Assembly (NCBI GenBank): GCA_017623675.1
Contig: JAGAOO010000017.1
Location: forward strand, 1-64,000
DNA: 64,000 nucleotides
Reading direction: 5' to 3'
From: Lachnospiraceae bacterium
GTDB taxonomy: Bacteria; Bacillota; Clostridia; Lachnospirales; Lachnospiraceae
A program made the position numbers and the translations under genes. Of the stretch, positions 17,724 through 27,728 are shown one piece after another. Position 1 is the stretch's first letter, and each line of letters begins with the position of its first letter. The notes under the pieces were generated by a model that worked only from the letters and a program-made list of their open reading frames with translations, was not told where the DNA came from and searched no databases.

Positions 17724-19130
17724 CTAATAGTTATCATCCTCTATCATTTCATCAATGATATTCACAACTGCTTTTAGTTCGCAATTATTATTACAATGCT
17801 CCAGGGAATACGTTAAATAATCTGATATTTCCTGCTGACTGTTAAAAAATACAGGTACATTACCAAGTACCATTGCCATTCTGGCCCGATTAACCAATTT
17901 CCCCTGTGAAGCGAAGGAACGTGTAAATTCTTCTACCAGCTTATCACGAACCTGATTAATATATAAGCTGTCAGCTATCTCCGGCTCCAATGAATCCGGC
18001 TTCAAATCAATAAATACACTATTACATAACAGTTTCGAAATCAAGTTCAAATCCGCATATTGCTCCAGCAGAGATGCTTCCTTTAGTTTATCCTGCTGAC
18101 CGGACCAGACATCGAATAACAAGCCTTCTCCCTGCATCAGTTTTTCTGACAATTCCTCCGGTGCACCTTCTAATGCAAAGAAACAATCTTCTGCAGTCTC
18201 GGAAATTGGTGTTTCATTTGCCATTGCTTCCAATACACATTCCAGAACCTTTGTGGCATATCCCATTTCCTTTGTTTCTTCTGTTACATATACAGAAGCT
18301 GTCATAACTGCATATACTTCATTCACGATATCTTCTAAGAGCAGATAATCCGTTACAATATTTTCAATGTATGCAGCCATTTCCTTCAATTTGTCAGTAT
18401 AATACTGCCAGTCCTCTTTCGATAGATTCATATAATCCAGTTTGTCCAGCTCTGATAACATGTCATGGAGTACCGGATATTCTGTTTCAAACCCATCCGG
18501 TTTGTATAAGCCGGAGCAGGCACGAATGGTTTCTGCAAAGTCATCTACACTACTACATTCTGTACCGGTATAAATTCTTAAGCTTTCATTTATAATATCA
18601 TAGAACCGGCTCTTTGTAATACGAACCGGAAGCTGTGAAACAACCATCTGTATCTTGCTGTTAACAACCATTTTATCATTTTCCTTAAATAAATATTGGA
18701 AAATTTTCTTCGAATAAGCATCCACATCGATATCATCATCCACAATTTCATATGAATACTCCAAACGATTTAATATGTACTCATAAATCTGCAAAGCATC
18801 GGTATAGCTGGTCAAAATCCGCATCTTGGCAGTAATCCGGTTCCGTATCTCGTTGATCTGTCTGCGGTCCTCCTCCCGATTCTCATATTTCTTATCAAAA
18901 ACATAAAATCCGGTAAATTTCTGAATTGCATATAATGCTTCCTCAACATAAGAATCTGCACTTACATATTCCTGAGAACGTTCCTGCAATGTATACAGGT
19001 TCATAGCCAACTGAATCAGAGAATACTCATAATAGGTATCACTCATGAAATTCGCATATTTTGGAAGGTTCTCCTCTATATTTTGCTTATTTGCCAATTG
19101 CTTTATCACTAAACGCATCTGTTTTTGCAT
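17724..19130 (-). CDS. Large helical hypothetical protein, 468 residues
   Basis: No family recognised. The protein is acidic, rich in Glu, Asp, Leu and Tyr, without membrane segments, and looks almost wholly helical, with repeated segments such as YSLIQLAMNLYTLQERSQEY, LQIYEYILNRLEYSYEI and LLEDIVNEVYAVMTAS. That composition would suit a TPR-like or scaffold fold, but no repeat register could be established. It lies between the rhomboid-like gene (14 bases upstream) and the 104-residue gene. Confidence 0.7.
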   Translation of the reverse strand: MQKQMRLVIKQLANKQNIEENLPKYANFMSDTYYEYSLIQLAMNLYTLQERSQEYVSADSYVEEALYAIQKFTGFYVFDKKYENREEDRRQINEIRNRITAKMRILTSYTDALQIYEYILNRLEYSYEIVDDDIDVDAYSKKIFQYLFKENDKMVVNSKIQMVVSQLPVRITKSRFYDIINESLRIYTGTECSSVDDFAETIRACSGLYKPDGFETEYPVLHDMLSELDKLDYMNLSKEDWQYYTDKLKEMAAYIENIVTDYLLLEDIVNEVYAVMTASVYVTEETKEMGYATKVLECVLEAMANETPISETAEDCFFALEGAPEELSEKLMQGEGLLFDVWSGQQDKLKEASLLEQYADLNLISKLLCNSVFIDLKPDSLEPEIADSLYINQVRDKLVEEFTRSFASQGKLVNRARMAMVLGNVPVFFNSQQEISDYLTYSLEHCNNNCELKAVVNIIDEMIEDDNY

Positions 19131-19144
19131 AATTATTGTCTCCT

Positions 19145-20032
19145 TTATTTCTTATGTTCGTGTGTAAATAAATGCTCATTGCAGTATTCCAGATTTCCCT
19201 TGCATTTTGAACAGAATCGGAATTGAAGCTCCGGATTCGTAACCTCCGTTCTGCCACAGACAGCGCAATAATGTCTGGTACCTCTGGCAGTTGCTTCTTT
19301 GACCTGCTTGTGATATTTTCTCTTTCGCTTAATTTCCTTCGGCGACACTCGTTTATAATTACGGGTGGCGAAGAAATAAATAATAAAATTAGCTACTGAC
19401 AATAAAATGGATACAATTGAGGAAATGCAAAAAACAGAATAACTTGGAACAGTTATTGCTAACATTGCCATTTGAACAACTCTAAACGCCAAAAAAGCAC
19501 CATCTATTATTGCAAGCCATTTCATCTTAATTGGAATAATAAACATAAAATAAACCTGTTGATTCGGAAAAATGGTTGCAAATGCTAAAAAGGAAGTGAA
19601 ATTCAAATAATACGTGCTTGCTGATAAACTCAAAGCATGCTCAAATCCACCCATTAATCCGGTAAACAGATAAATCAGCATTGGTCCAATGGTCATTAAG
19701 ATAATTCCCATGAAAATAAACACGTTATATCGAAATGTTCCCCAGATATTTTCTAATGTGTTACCAATCCAGTAATACAGGATAAACATGAATATCAAAA
19801 ATAAATTCGGACTTTGAGGATTGGTACAAACCCATGTGAACAGTCGCCAGACTTGTCCACGACATATGGCAGCAGGGTCCATTTCCAATAAACTGTATAT
19901 TCCCGGAAAAACCCCAAGAACATCCATAAAATAGAATAGATATCCTACTACGTATGCTGCTAATATATAAACAATCAAGTGCTTAATTGCATACTTGCCA
20001 ATCTTCCGTTCTAATTTATTCATCCAATGCAT
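19145..20032 (-). CDS. Rhomboid-like membrane protein with C-terminal zinc-finger tail, catalytic motif absent
   Basis: About 295 residues with six hydrophobic segments. The rhomboid-like element GQVWRLFTWVC follows the first loop, and LYYWIGNTLENIWGTFRYN resembles the second helix. The GxSG serine motif is not present in the expected region, which reads LSLSASTYYLNF, so proteolysis is doubtful. The last ~42 residues carry CAVCG and CSKCKG, then CNEHLFTHEH, enough Cys/His for one or two zinc sites. The start is at the third in-frame ATG (20032), or the first at 20041 (AAAAGG lies just upstream). It is first in the run toward ytfJ. Confidence 0.65.
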   Translation of the reverse strand: MHWMNKLERKIGKYAIKHLIVYILAAYVVGYLFYFMDVLGVFPGIYSLLEMDPAAICRGQVWRLFTWVCTNPQSPNLFLIFMFILYYWIGNTLENIWGTFRYNVFIFMGIILMTIGPMLIYLFTGLMGGFEHALSLSASTYYLNFTSFLAFATIFPNQQVYFMFIIPIKMKWLAIIDGAFLAFRVVQMAMLAITVPSYSVFCISSIVSILLSVANFIIYFFATRNYKRVSPKEIKRKRKYHKQVKEATARGTRHYCAVCGRTEVTNPELQFRFCSKCKGNLEYCNEHLFTHEHKK

Positions 20033-20066
20033 AATCATCATCCTTTTCCGTCACATAACTTTTTTT

Positions 20067-20095
20067 ATTATATCCCATTCCAACTTCAAACGCAA
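20067..20095 (-). promoter_or_regulatory. Sigma-A promoter for the rhomboid-like to ytfJ run
   Basis: On the minus strand, TTGCGT (20095-20090), 17 bases, TATAAT (20072-20067), about 35 bases before the start of the rhomboid-like gene. Confidence 0.75.
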
Positions 20096-20143
20096 GACTG
20101 GCAAATCTGCTTTATAGAACCTTAATATTCTTTTTTTCTAATT

Positions 20144-20172
20144 AAAAAATAAAAACCGACAGCAACCTGCCA
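20144..20172 (-). terminator. Possible terminator after the LysM gene
   Basis: On the minus strand a short GGCAG/CTGTC stem with one G-T pair is followed by TTTTTATTTTTT. The stem is weak but the U-rich tract is clear. Confidence 0.45.
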
Positions 20173-20535
20173 TCATCTTGGTGCTTTTACCGGATACCGT
20201 AACACAAACCCTGCCGGAATAGGAAGTTCCCACAAGGAAGGATTGTATTCCGCCAAATCATCAAAATCTGTATCAAATAATCGCAACAGGTCTACCATAG
20301 TGTCTCCCTCCTGTGTAATATAGGTTCGTTCACTGCTTCCTCCCGGCACAGCGGAATTCGGCAAGGTTGGCAGACACAATTCGTCTCCTACTTGAAGATT
20401 ATATACATTTACATAAGGATTATACCGCAATACATCAATCAATTTTAAATCATAGTCTCTGGCAATCTTGTATAAGGTATCTCCTTCTTTCACCACATAT
20501 ACAAAGCCGCGACAGTTTTGAGAATTATTATACAT
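20173..20535 (-). CDS. Double LysM-domain protein
   Basis: A 120-residue protein made of two LysM domains: residues ~12-56 (YVVKEGDTLYKIARDYDLKL, ending VGDELCLP) and ~71-115 (YITQEGDTMVDLLRLFD, ending GFVLRYP). No signal peptide is visible, which is typical of spore-surface or cortex-binding LysM proteins made inside the mother cell. LysM binds peptidoglycan. AAAGGTAGAATAAC precedes the ATG. It is monocistronic and divergent from the activase gene. Confidence 0.85.
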   Translation of the reverse strand: MYNNSQNCRGFVYVVKEGDTLYKIARDYDLKLIDVLRYNPYVNVYNLQVGDELCLPTLPNSAVPGGSSERTYITQEGDTMVDLLRLFDTDFDDLAEYNPSLWELPIPAGFVLRYPVKAPR

Positions 20536-20669
20536 GTTATTCTACCTTTCATTTTTAATTATTTTATTCATGAATAGAAATCATGTGATGAATATTTATA
20601 AGAGCCATACATTTTATATTTGTTATTAATTCTTCATAAAAACTTAAGCATGGCTATCCTTTTTTCATA

Positions 20670-20698
20670 TTGAGTTTTTCGACGGTTTCCCTTATAAT
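20670..20698 (+). promoter_or_regulatory. Sigma-A promoter for the dehydratase-activase gene
   Basis: TTGAGT (20670-20675), a 17-base spacer and TATAAT (20693-20698), about 50-70 bases before the gene. Confidence 0.8.
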
Positions 20699-20765
20699 AT
20701 CCTAGGACATTAATAAATTTTCTTATATTAAGTAAGGAGGGCGACGTAATCTGTCGCAGAAAATT

Positions 20766-23700
20766 ATGAGTTATACAATTGGTATTGACATTGGTTCTAC
20801 TACCGTCAAGGTAGCAGTTCTGGATAACGAACACCATATATTATTTTCGGATTATCAACGGCACTTTGCCGATATAAAAGGGACTCTTGCCAGACTGGTA
20901 GAGGATGCAAAACGAAAATTAGGAGATTTAGAGGTTCAGCCTACCATTACCGGTTCCGGCGGACTGGCCATTGCCAACATTTTAGAAGTTCCCTTCTCTC
21001 AGGAGGTTGTCTGTGTAACAGATGCCTTGCAGCTTTACGCACCTCAGACAGATGTTTCCATTGAATTGGGTGGTGAAGATGCAAAAATCATTTATTTTAC
21101 CAATGGAATTGAACAGCGTATGAACGGTGTCTGTGCCGGTGGTACCGGTTCCTTCATCGACCAAATGGCTTCTCTTTTGCAGACAGATGCAGAGGGGTTA
21201 AATGAATATGCCAAAAATTACGATACCCTCTATCCAATTGCTGCCCGATGTGGTGTATTTGCAAAGACAGATATTCAGCCATTGATTAATGAAGGTGCCA
21301 CCAAAGAAAACCTGGCTGCTTCCATCTATCAGGCAGTCGTAAATCAGACCATCAGTGGACTTGCATGTGGAAAACCAATCCGTGGTAATGTGGCATTTTT
21401 AGGTGGTCCACTCCACTTCCAGTCCGAATTACAGAAGGCCTTTGTCCGTAATCTGAATCTGACACCGGAGCAGACCATTTCACCGGACAATTCTCATTTA
21501 TTTGCTGCTATTGGTGCAGCCTTAAATGCTGAGAATACGGATGCATTCACATCCTTAGAAGAATTGGACGAGAAGCTACATAGCGACATCCAGATTGAAA
21601 TGGAAGTAGACCGTATGGAGCCTCTCTTCCATAATCAGGAAGAATATGATTCCTTCTGTGAATCTCATAATCAATACAAGGTAAAAAAGGGTGATTTATC
21701 TACCTATGAGGGAGACTGCTTCTTAGGAATTGACGCCGGTTCTACTACCACCAAGGTTGCTTTAGTTGGGGAAGACGGCACATTACTGTATTCCTTCTAC
21801 AGCAGCAATAACGGAAGTCCGTTGAATACCAGCATTCGTGCAATTCAGGAAATCTATAGCCAGTTACCGGACAGTGCTAAGATTGTTCGTGCCTGCTCAA
21901 CCGGGTACGGAGAAGCCTTAATTAAATCAGCCCTCATGTTAGATGATGGCGAAGTAGAAACCATTGCCCATTATACTGCTGCAGCATTTTTTGAGCCGGA
22001 TGTAGACTGTATCTTAGACATTGGCGGTCAGGATATGAAATGCATTAAGATTAAAAACCAGGCTGTAGACAATGTCATGCTGAATGAAGCATGTTCTTCA
22101 GGCTGTGGTTCCTTTATTGAGACCTTTGCAAAATCCATGAATTATTCCATTGAGGACTTTGCAAAGATTGCTTTGTTTGCAGAGCATCCAATTAACTTAG
22201 GTTCCCGTTGCACCGTTTTCATGAATTCCAAGGTGAAGCAGGCACAAAAAGAAGGTGCAGATGTATCTGATATCTCTGCCGGACTTGCATATTCAGTTAT
22301 AAAAAATGCATTATTAAAGGTTATTAAGCTGACAGACCCGAAGGACTTAGGTGAAAAAGTAGTGGTTCAGGGCGGAACCTTCTACAATGATGCAGTGTTG
22401 CGAAGCTTTGAATTAATTTCCGGCAAAGAAGCCATCCGCCCGGATATTTCCGGTATTATGGGAGCCTTTGGTGCTGCCTTAATTGCAAGAGATAACTATG
22501 ATGGTGAAACTGAAACCACTATGCTTTCTTTCGACCAGATTAACAACTTAAAATACGAAACTTCTATGGCAAGATGTAAAGGCTGTACCAATAGCTGTCT
22601 TCTTACCATCAACCGTTTTTCCGGTGGTCGTCAGTTCATCACGGGAAATCGATGTGAACGTGGAATTGGTCAGAAAAAAAATAAGGATAATGTTCCGAAT
22701 CTATTTGAATACAAGTTTAAACAACTCTTCCACTATGAGCCACTATCTCCTGAGCTTGCTTATCGTGGAGAAATCGGTATTCCGAGAGTATTAAACATGT
22801 ATGAAAATTACCCAATCTGGTTTACCTTCTTAACGAAGCTGGGATTTCGGGTTGTTCTTTCACCACCGTCCAGTCGGGATATTTATACTTTAGGTATTGA
22901 ATCCATTCCAAGTGAATCGGAGTGTTACCCGGCCAAAATCTCCCACGGTCATATTATGTGGCTGTTAAAGCATGGGGTAAAGACTATTTTCCAGCCTTGT
23001 ATTGTGTACGAGCAAAATGAGACTCCCGATGCTTATAATCATTATAATTGCCCTATCGTCACTTCTTATGCCGAAAATATTAAGAATAATGTAGAAGAAA
23101 TCCGTAGTGATGAAATTACCTTTATTCGTCCATTTATGGCATTAGATAATCGTGAGGCCTTGGTGATTCGACTTTATAATGAGTTTTCAAAATATTACAG
23201 TGTTGATAAAAAAGAAATTAAAGATGCATTGGATGCAGGCTTTGAAGAATATGAGCGCATGAAAAAGGATTTACAGCAAAAGGGCGAAGAATCAATCCGT
23301 TTCTGTGAAGAAAACAATCGGATGGGTATTGTCCTGGCAGGTCGTCCATATCATGTGGATCCTGAAATCAATCATGGTCTGCCGGAATTAATTAATTCTT
23401 ATGGCATTGCTGTTTTGACAGAGGATTCTATCTCCCATCTGTCTAAGGTGGAACGTCCGTTAATCGTATCAGACCAGTGGATGTATCACAGTCGTCTTTA
23501 TGCAGCGGCAAATTACGTAAAAACCAGTAAGCATTTGGAACTAATTCAGTTAAATTCCTTTGGCTGCGGTTTGGACGCTGTAACAACTGACTGTGTAAAT
23601 GACATTCTTTCCGGTTCCAATAAAATATATACTGTATTAAAAATTGATGAGGTAAGCAATCTTGGTGCTGCCAGAATCCGTATTCGTTCCTTGATCAGTG

Positions 23701-25064
23701 CTGTTAAGGTGCGTAATAAAAAGGGAATCGAACCAAAGCCAATCTCTTCTGCTTATGAACGGGAATTGTTTACCAAAGAAATGAAGGAACAAAACTATAC
23801 TATTTTAGCACCAAACATGTCACCAATTCATTTTAGTATGCTGATGCCGGCTTTTAGTAAAAGCGGAGTACATTTTGATACCCTTCCGGACCCAGATAAA
23901 TCAGCTGTTGATGTGGGATTAAAATATGTAAATAATGATGCCTGCTATCCTTCTATTCTGGTAACAGGACAGTTAATTCAGGCATTGCAATCCGGGAAAT
24001 ATGATTTGAATAATACGGCCTTGGCAATTACTCAGACCGGTGGTGGTTGCCGTGCAACCAACTATATTGGTTTTATCCGTCGTGCTTTGAAAAAAGCCGG
24101 TTTGGAACAAGTACCTGTTATTTCTATCAGTGCCAGCGGTATTGAATCCAACCCAGGCTTCAAATTCAACTATACCATGCTAAGCGCTTCCCTGCAGGCA
24201 GTCGTATATGGTGATATTTTCATGCGATGCTTATATCACATGCGACCTTATGAGGAAGTACCCGGCTCTGCCGATGCCCTGCATGAGAAATGGGAAAAAA
24301 TCTGCATTTCATCCATAGAAAATGGTGCCAAAATGCGAACTTTTAAGAAGAATGTACGAGGTATTATTCGTGATTTTGATGCTCTTCCGATTAAAGACAT
24401 TCAAAAACCACGAGTTGGTGTTGTGGGTGAAATTCTGGTAAAATTCCAGCCTTGTGCCAACAACAAAATTGTAGAATTGTTAGAAGCAGAAGGTGCCGAA
24501 GCAGTTATGCCTGATTTATCCGGCTTCTTGGACTATTGTTTCTATAATTCCAATTATAAGCATGATTTTTTAGGAAAGAGCAAATCCGGTGCAATCATTG
24601 GCGATACTGTCATCAAACTGTTAGATATGTACCGCTCTACTGCCAGAAAAGAATTATCAGCAAGCAAGCACTTTAACAGTATTCCGCATATACAGGAACT
24701 GGCAGAATATGCAAAACCAATTGTATCCTTAGGCAATCAAACCGGTGAAGGTTGGTTCCTGACTGCTGAAATGGTTGAATTAATCAAATCCGATGTACCT
24801 AATATCGTATGCTGTCAACCATTTGGCTGTCTGCCAAATCACATTGTTGGTAAAGGCGTTATCAAAGAATTGCGTGCAGCTTATCCGGATGCAAATATCG
24901 TAGCAGTGGATTACGACCCCGGTGCTTCGGAAGTCAATCAGTTAAATCGTATTAAACTGATGCTTTCCACAGCACAAAAGAACATGCAAAAGAAAACGGT
25001 AGTAACTGAAACAGAGAACAGACAATTAGAAGCCGCAGCAAGTCAGATAACCGAACAGCAGTAA
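20766..25064 (+). CDS. 2-Hydroxyacyl-CoA dehydratase activase-related giant protein (BadF/BcrA ATPase + DUF2229)
   Basis: A 1432-residue cytosolic iron-sulfur ASKHA protein. Two activase-type ATPase modules: residues ~4-260 ([17 protein letters not shown], then [10 protein letters not shown]) and ~325-580 ([17 protein letters not shown], then [10 protein letters not shown]). The two Cys motifs suggest the [4Fe-4S] site of HgdC-like activators. A Cys cluster ([16 protein letters not shown]) leads into DUF2229 ([19 protein letters not shown]), then an HgdB-like C-terminal region. The family is common in clostridia; its reaction is unproven. The strong AAGGAGGG lies 24 bases before this ATG, too far; an in-frame CTG at 20751, 9 bases from it, may be the true start. 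Confidence 0.88.
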   Translation: MSYTIGIDIGSTTVKVAVLDNEHHILFSDYQRHFADIKGTLARLVEDAKRKLGDLEVQPTITGSGGLAIANILEVPFSQEVVCVTDALQLYAPQTDVSIELGGEDAKIIYFTNGIEQRMNGVCAGGTGSFIDQMASLLQTDAEGLNEYAKNYDTLYPIAARCGVFAKTDIQPLINEGATKENLAASIYQAVVNQTISGLACGKPIRGNVAFLGGPLHFQSELQKAFVRNLNLTPEQTISPDNSHLFAAIGAALNAENTDAFTSLEELDEKLHSDIQIEMEVDRMEPLFHNQEEYDSFCESHNQYKVKKGDLSTYEGDCFLGIDAGSTTTKVALVGEDGTLLYSFYSSNNGSPLNTSIRAIQEIYSQLPDSAKIVRACSTGYGEALIKSALMLDDGEVETIAHYTAAAFFEPDVDCILDIGGQDMKCIKIKNQAVDNVMLNEACSSGCGSFIETFAKSMNYSIEDFAKIALFAEHPINLGSRCTVFMNSKVKQAQKEGADVSDISAGLAYSVIKNALLKVIKLTDPKDLGEKVVVQGGTFYNDAVLRSFELISGKEAIRPDISGIMGAFGAALIARDNYDGETETTMLSFDQINNLKYETSMARCKGCTNSCLLTINRFSGGRQFITGNRCERGIGQKKNKDNVPNLFEYKFKQLFHYEPLSPELAYRGEIGIPRVLNMYENYPIWFTFLTKLGFRVVLSPPSSRDIYTLGIESIPSESECYPAKISHGHIMWLLKHGVKTIFQPCIVYEQNETPDAYNHYNCPIVTSYAENIKNNVEEIRSDEITFIRPFMALDNREALVIRLYNEFSKYYSVDKKEIKDALDAGFEEYERMKKDLQQKGEESIRFCEENNRMGIVLAGRPYHVDPEINHGLPELINSYGIAVLTEDSISHLSKVERPLIVSDQWMYHSRLYAAANYVKTSKHLELIQLNSFGCGLDAVTTDCVNDILSGSNKIYTVLKIDEVSNLGAARIRIRSLISAVKVRNKKGIEPKPISSAYERELFTKEMKEQNYTILAPNMSPIHFSMLMPAFSKSGVHFDTLPDPDKSAVDVGLKYVNNDACYPSILVTGQLIQALQSGKYDLNNTALAITQTGGGCRATNYIGFIRRALKKAGLEQVPVISISASGIESNPGFKFNYTMLSASLQAVVYGDIFMRCLYHMRPYEEVPGSADALHEKWEKICISSIENGAKMRTFKKNVRGIIRDFDALPIKDIQKPRVGVVGEILVKFQPCANNKIVELLEAEGAEAVMPDLSGFLDYCFYNSNYKHDFLGKSKSGAIIGDTVIKLLDMYRSTARKELSASKHFNSIPHIQELAEYAKPIVSLGNQTGEGWFLTAEMVELIKSDVPNIVCCQPFGCLPNHIVGKGVIKELRAAYPDANIVAVDYDPGASEVNQLNRIKLMLSTAQKNMQKKTVVTETENRQLEAAASQITEQQ

Positions 25065-25076
25065 TTAATAAGTACA

Positions 25077-25124
25077 GATGCAACACGCCCCCAAAAGCTA
25101 CAACTCTTGGGGGCGTGTTACATC
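25077..25124. terminator. Bidirectional hairpin between convergent genes
   Basis: A perfect 13-bp GC-rich stem (25082-25094 with 25107-25119) is extended by four more pairs (25077-25080 with 25121-25124) after one mismatch. It lies between the activase gene and the ABC permease gene, which converge. The U-tract is poor on both strands. Confidence 0.7.
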
Positions 25125-25171
25125 TTTACAAGCAATCATAGATGTACTGCTTCTGAGATTAAAATAATCAT

Positions 25172-26830
25172 TTATGATGCCAGTTTTTCTAAATTCTCTG
25201 CAACTCGTTTTGTTGTAAAGAAATACATATAAATATCCAAAATCCCTAATCCAACCAAATAAAAGTTATGAATAAACCAAATGGTAGAATGTGGCACCAG
25301 ATACATCAAAAAACCAATTCCACAAATAATTACCGTTGCCAATATAGCAAATGCCATGTTAAAAAACACATTTAAATTACCACGCAGTGCATTCAATTCA
25401 TCTTCCCAAATCAGCTTCGGATGCATGGAATCCAGCCAGATTCCCAAACAGGTAATAAAGAATATTACACATCCACCTGAAACAGCATAATAAATCGCAG
25501 TTTTCCAATTCAGTTTCAGTATATATACCAGTATTCCCACATCCATTAAATAGCTGATATAACTGAATATAAGACTGACCAAGCCTTTTACATGTATTTG
25601 AAGTTCATACGAAACCGGTATGTATTTCATAAAATCTATATGTGCCCCTTCACGAGTAAAGGAACTGGAAGCTAAACCATTGGCGGCAGTTGTTAATGCT
25701 GCCAGTGCCAGAAACATTGCCAAAGCAATTATGGATGCCATTACATTTCCTTCATGATACATTGTGACAAAGTTTTCGATTGTATGACTTCCCTTTTGCA
25801 TCATACAGACGATAATAATAATGACCGGCCAAAAGAAATTAATTAATACGCAGTTGGATACAAATGCCGGTGTACGAAAAATCGTTTTTATCTCCTTTTT
25901 CAGATAAGCGATAAATACCGGCTGTTGCTTTTGCTCCGCCGTTTTCTTTCTGGCATGTTCCTTCTTATTTGCAACGGATTTGAAGCTGTATAACCCAGGT
26001 AAATAGATTAGATTCGCAATTCCCAGGAATAACAGTACCAATAAAATACTCATACCCAAATACAAAAGAACTTCACTCCAGGTTTCTGTGGCTGCAGAAT
26101 GTACCAAAAGATATCCCGGATAAAAAATAATATTCATCACCTTCATAAATACATTTTCGCCACTGGTCAAAGAGGTAACATAAGTATCTATGGAAAAACC
26201 TTCTAAGTTTTGAAAAGAAAGAAATGCCCCCAGAATCAACAGGATTGTCAAAACAGCCATCATAGTATTCAGCACTTTTCGATTCCGAATCCCTTGAAAC
26301 AAAAACATAATTATCATGCTAATAATACCACAATATACCAATGGCACCAGAGGTAAGGTTATAGTCCCCAGCAAACCTGTGATAACACCGATTGGAGTCA
26401 CTCCGATTGCAAGTATAAAACCTATGTAAGCGCTAAATATAACCATGAATTCCATTACACTTTCTGCCAGATATGTCACCCAGAATTTTGCCAGAATTAA
26501 TTCATGGGTTCGTACCGGTAGTGGCAACAGATAATCAATATCTGATGAAAAATAAAATTCATTGATAATAACATTCAATCCAAAAATCATGGCACAGGCA
26601 GATATAAATTGCACAATGAATAACATGCCTTCTTCTTTTCCTCCTGCCTCCATCATGGCCAGTGTCATAAAATACGCAATTACACCCACTATTACACAAC
26701 ATGGTATCATAATGAAAAGCATAGCGGCACCGCCAAAAACAGTATATGTACGTTTGTTACGTCCTTCCTTTGGCATCGCCATCTCCTGCCCACGGCGGAG
26801 TAATTTTAATAAATACCCTACATTATTCAT
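25172..26830 (-). CDS. ABC exporter permease
   Basis: A 552-residue membrane protein with about twelve hydrophobic segments and no ATP-binding motif. It contains IDYLLPLPVRTHELILAKFW, a cytoplasmic element seen in large ABC-2-like permeases of Firmicutes that accompany a separate ATPase. A charged loop (KKEHARKKTAEQKQQP) precedes FIAYLKKEIKTIFRTPAFV. It lies 9 bases after the ATPase gene, so the two form one exporter. The substrate is unknown; no resistance, peptide or lantibiotic gene lies nearby. Confidence 0.82.
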   Translation of the reverse strand: MNNVGYLLKLLRRGQEMAMPKEGRNKRTYTVFGGAAMLFIMIPCCVIVGVIAYFMTLAMMEAGGKEEGMLFIVQFISACAMIFGLNVIINEFYFSSDIDYLLPLPVRTHELILAKFWVTYLAESVMEFMVIFSAYIGFILAIGVTPIGVITGLLGTITLPLVPLVYCGIISMIIMFLFQGIRNRKVLNTMMAVLTILLILGAFLSFQNLEGFSIDTYVTSLTSGENVFMKVMNIIFYPGYLLVHSAATETWSEVLLYLGMSILLVLLFLGIANLIYLPGLYSFKSVANKKEHARKKTAEQKQQPVFIAYLKKEIKTIFRTPAFVSNCVLINFFWPVIIIIVCMMQKGSHTIENFVTMYHEGNVMASIIALAMFLALAALTTAANGLASSSFTREGAHIDFMKYIPVSYELQIHVKGLVSLIFSYISYLMDVGILVYILKLNWKTAIYYAVSGGCVIFFITCLGIWLDSMHPKLIWEDELNALRGNLNVFFNMAFAILATVIICGIGFLMYLVPHSTIWFIHNFYLVGLGILDIYMYFFTTKRVAENLEKLAS

Positions 26831-26839
26831 AACAGCCTC

Positions 26840-27583
26840 CTAAAGTTCCTCTGATGTGTCCGGTAATTCTCCGTTAATCTTAAGGAAGATGGACTCCAAG
26901 CTCATATTCGGATATTCCTGACGTAATTCTTCTAACGTACCGGTAAATACCAAACTTCCGTTTCGAATAATAATAATCTTGTCGCATAACTGCTCTGCGA
27001 CTTCTAAGACATGGGTAGAAAAGAAAACACAATTGCCCTCTTTTGCATGTTCCCGCATCATGTTTTTTAATTCAAAAGCAGCTTTTGGATCTAATCCGGT
27101 CATCGGCTCGTCCAGAATCCAAACCGGCGGATTGTGAATTAATGCTGCACAAACCATCATTTTCTGACGCATACCATGGGAATAATCACTCATTGGTCGA
27201 TTCAGTACCTCAGTAATTTCAAACCGTTGTGCCAGAGATTCAATTCTGGCAGTTCGCTCTTCGGAAGGAATCGAATAAATATCTGCCATCAAATGAATAA
27301 ACTCCAATCCACTGAGTCGCAGGAACATATCTGGATTATCTGCCACATAAGCAATCGACTGCTTTGCCTTTAAATTATCTTTCCGAATATCATATCCATT
27401 GATTCGGATATTTCCTTCCGTAGGCTTTAAAATACTGGTAAGCATTTTGATTGTTGTCGTTTTTCCTGCACCATTCTGTCCTACAAATCCAACAATTTCT
27501 CCTTTCTGAATGGAAAAGCTGACATCATTTACTGCCGTAAAATCCTTTCCAAACCGCTTTGTCACATGTTCCACCTGTATCAT
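26840..27583 (-). CDS. ABC transporter ATP-binding protein
   Basis: A 247-residue ATPase: GFVGQNGAGKTTTIKMLTS (Walker A), MSDYSHGMRQKMMVCAALI (signature, SHGMRQK instead of the usual LSGGQ), WILDEPMTGLDP (Walker B), FSTHVLEVAE (H-loop). It belongs to the drug/antibiotic export group. I place the start at 27583, after AAGGTGCAGTT; the longer frame to 27682 would run across the promoter. It powers the permease encoded directly downstream. Confidence 0.92.
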   Translation of the reverse strand: MIQVEHVTKRFGKDFTAVNDVSFSIQKGEIVGFVGQNGAGKTTTIKMLTSILKPTEGNIRINGYDIRKDNLKAKQSIAYVADNPDMFLRLSGLEFIHLMADIYSIPSEERTARIESLAQRFEITEVLNRPMSDYSHGMRQKMMVCAALIHNPPVWILDEPMTGLDPKAAFELKNMMREHAKEGNCVFFSTHVLEVAEQLCDKIIIIRNGSLVFTGTLEELRQEYPNMSLESIFLKINGELPDTSEEL

Positions 27584-27617
27584 AACTGCACCTTCTTCTT
27601 TCCGTTTATTACCTATT

Positions 27618-27646
27618 ATCATACACGAAACATGTAACATCTGCAA
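27618..27646 (-). promoter_or_regulatory. Sigma-A promoter for the ABC exporter genes
   Basis: On the minus strand, TTGCAG (27646-27641), 17 bases, TATGAT (27623-27618). The start codon is about 35 bases downstream. Confidence 0.75.
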
Positions 27647-27666
27647 GAAAATCAGCAGGAAAAGAA

Positions 27667-27695
27667 TTGAAGCAGATTTCATTTTGTGCTAGGAT
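27667..27695 (+). promoter_or_regulatory. Possible promoter for the DUF4317 gene
   Basis: TTGAAG (27667-27672), 17 bases, TAGGAT (27690-27695), about 33 bases before the ATG. The -10 box is imperfect. Confidence 0.5.
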
Positions 27696-27728
27696 AGTTA
27701 AAGACAAATGAAAGAATGGAGAATACCA

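Noticed and set aside
20536..20765. A riboswitch or small gene in the 230-base divergent gap
   Set aside because: Only the promoter and ribosome binding sites of the flanking genes were seen; no stable long fold or coding frame stood out.
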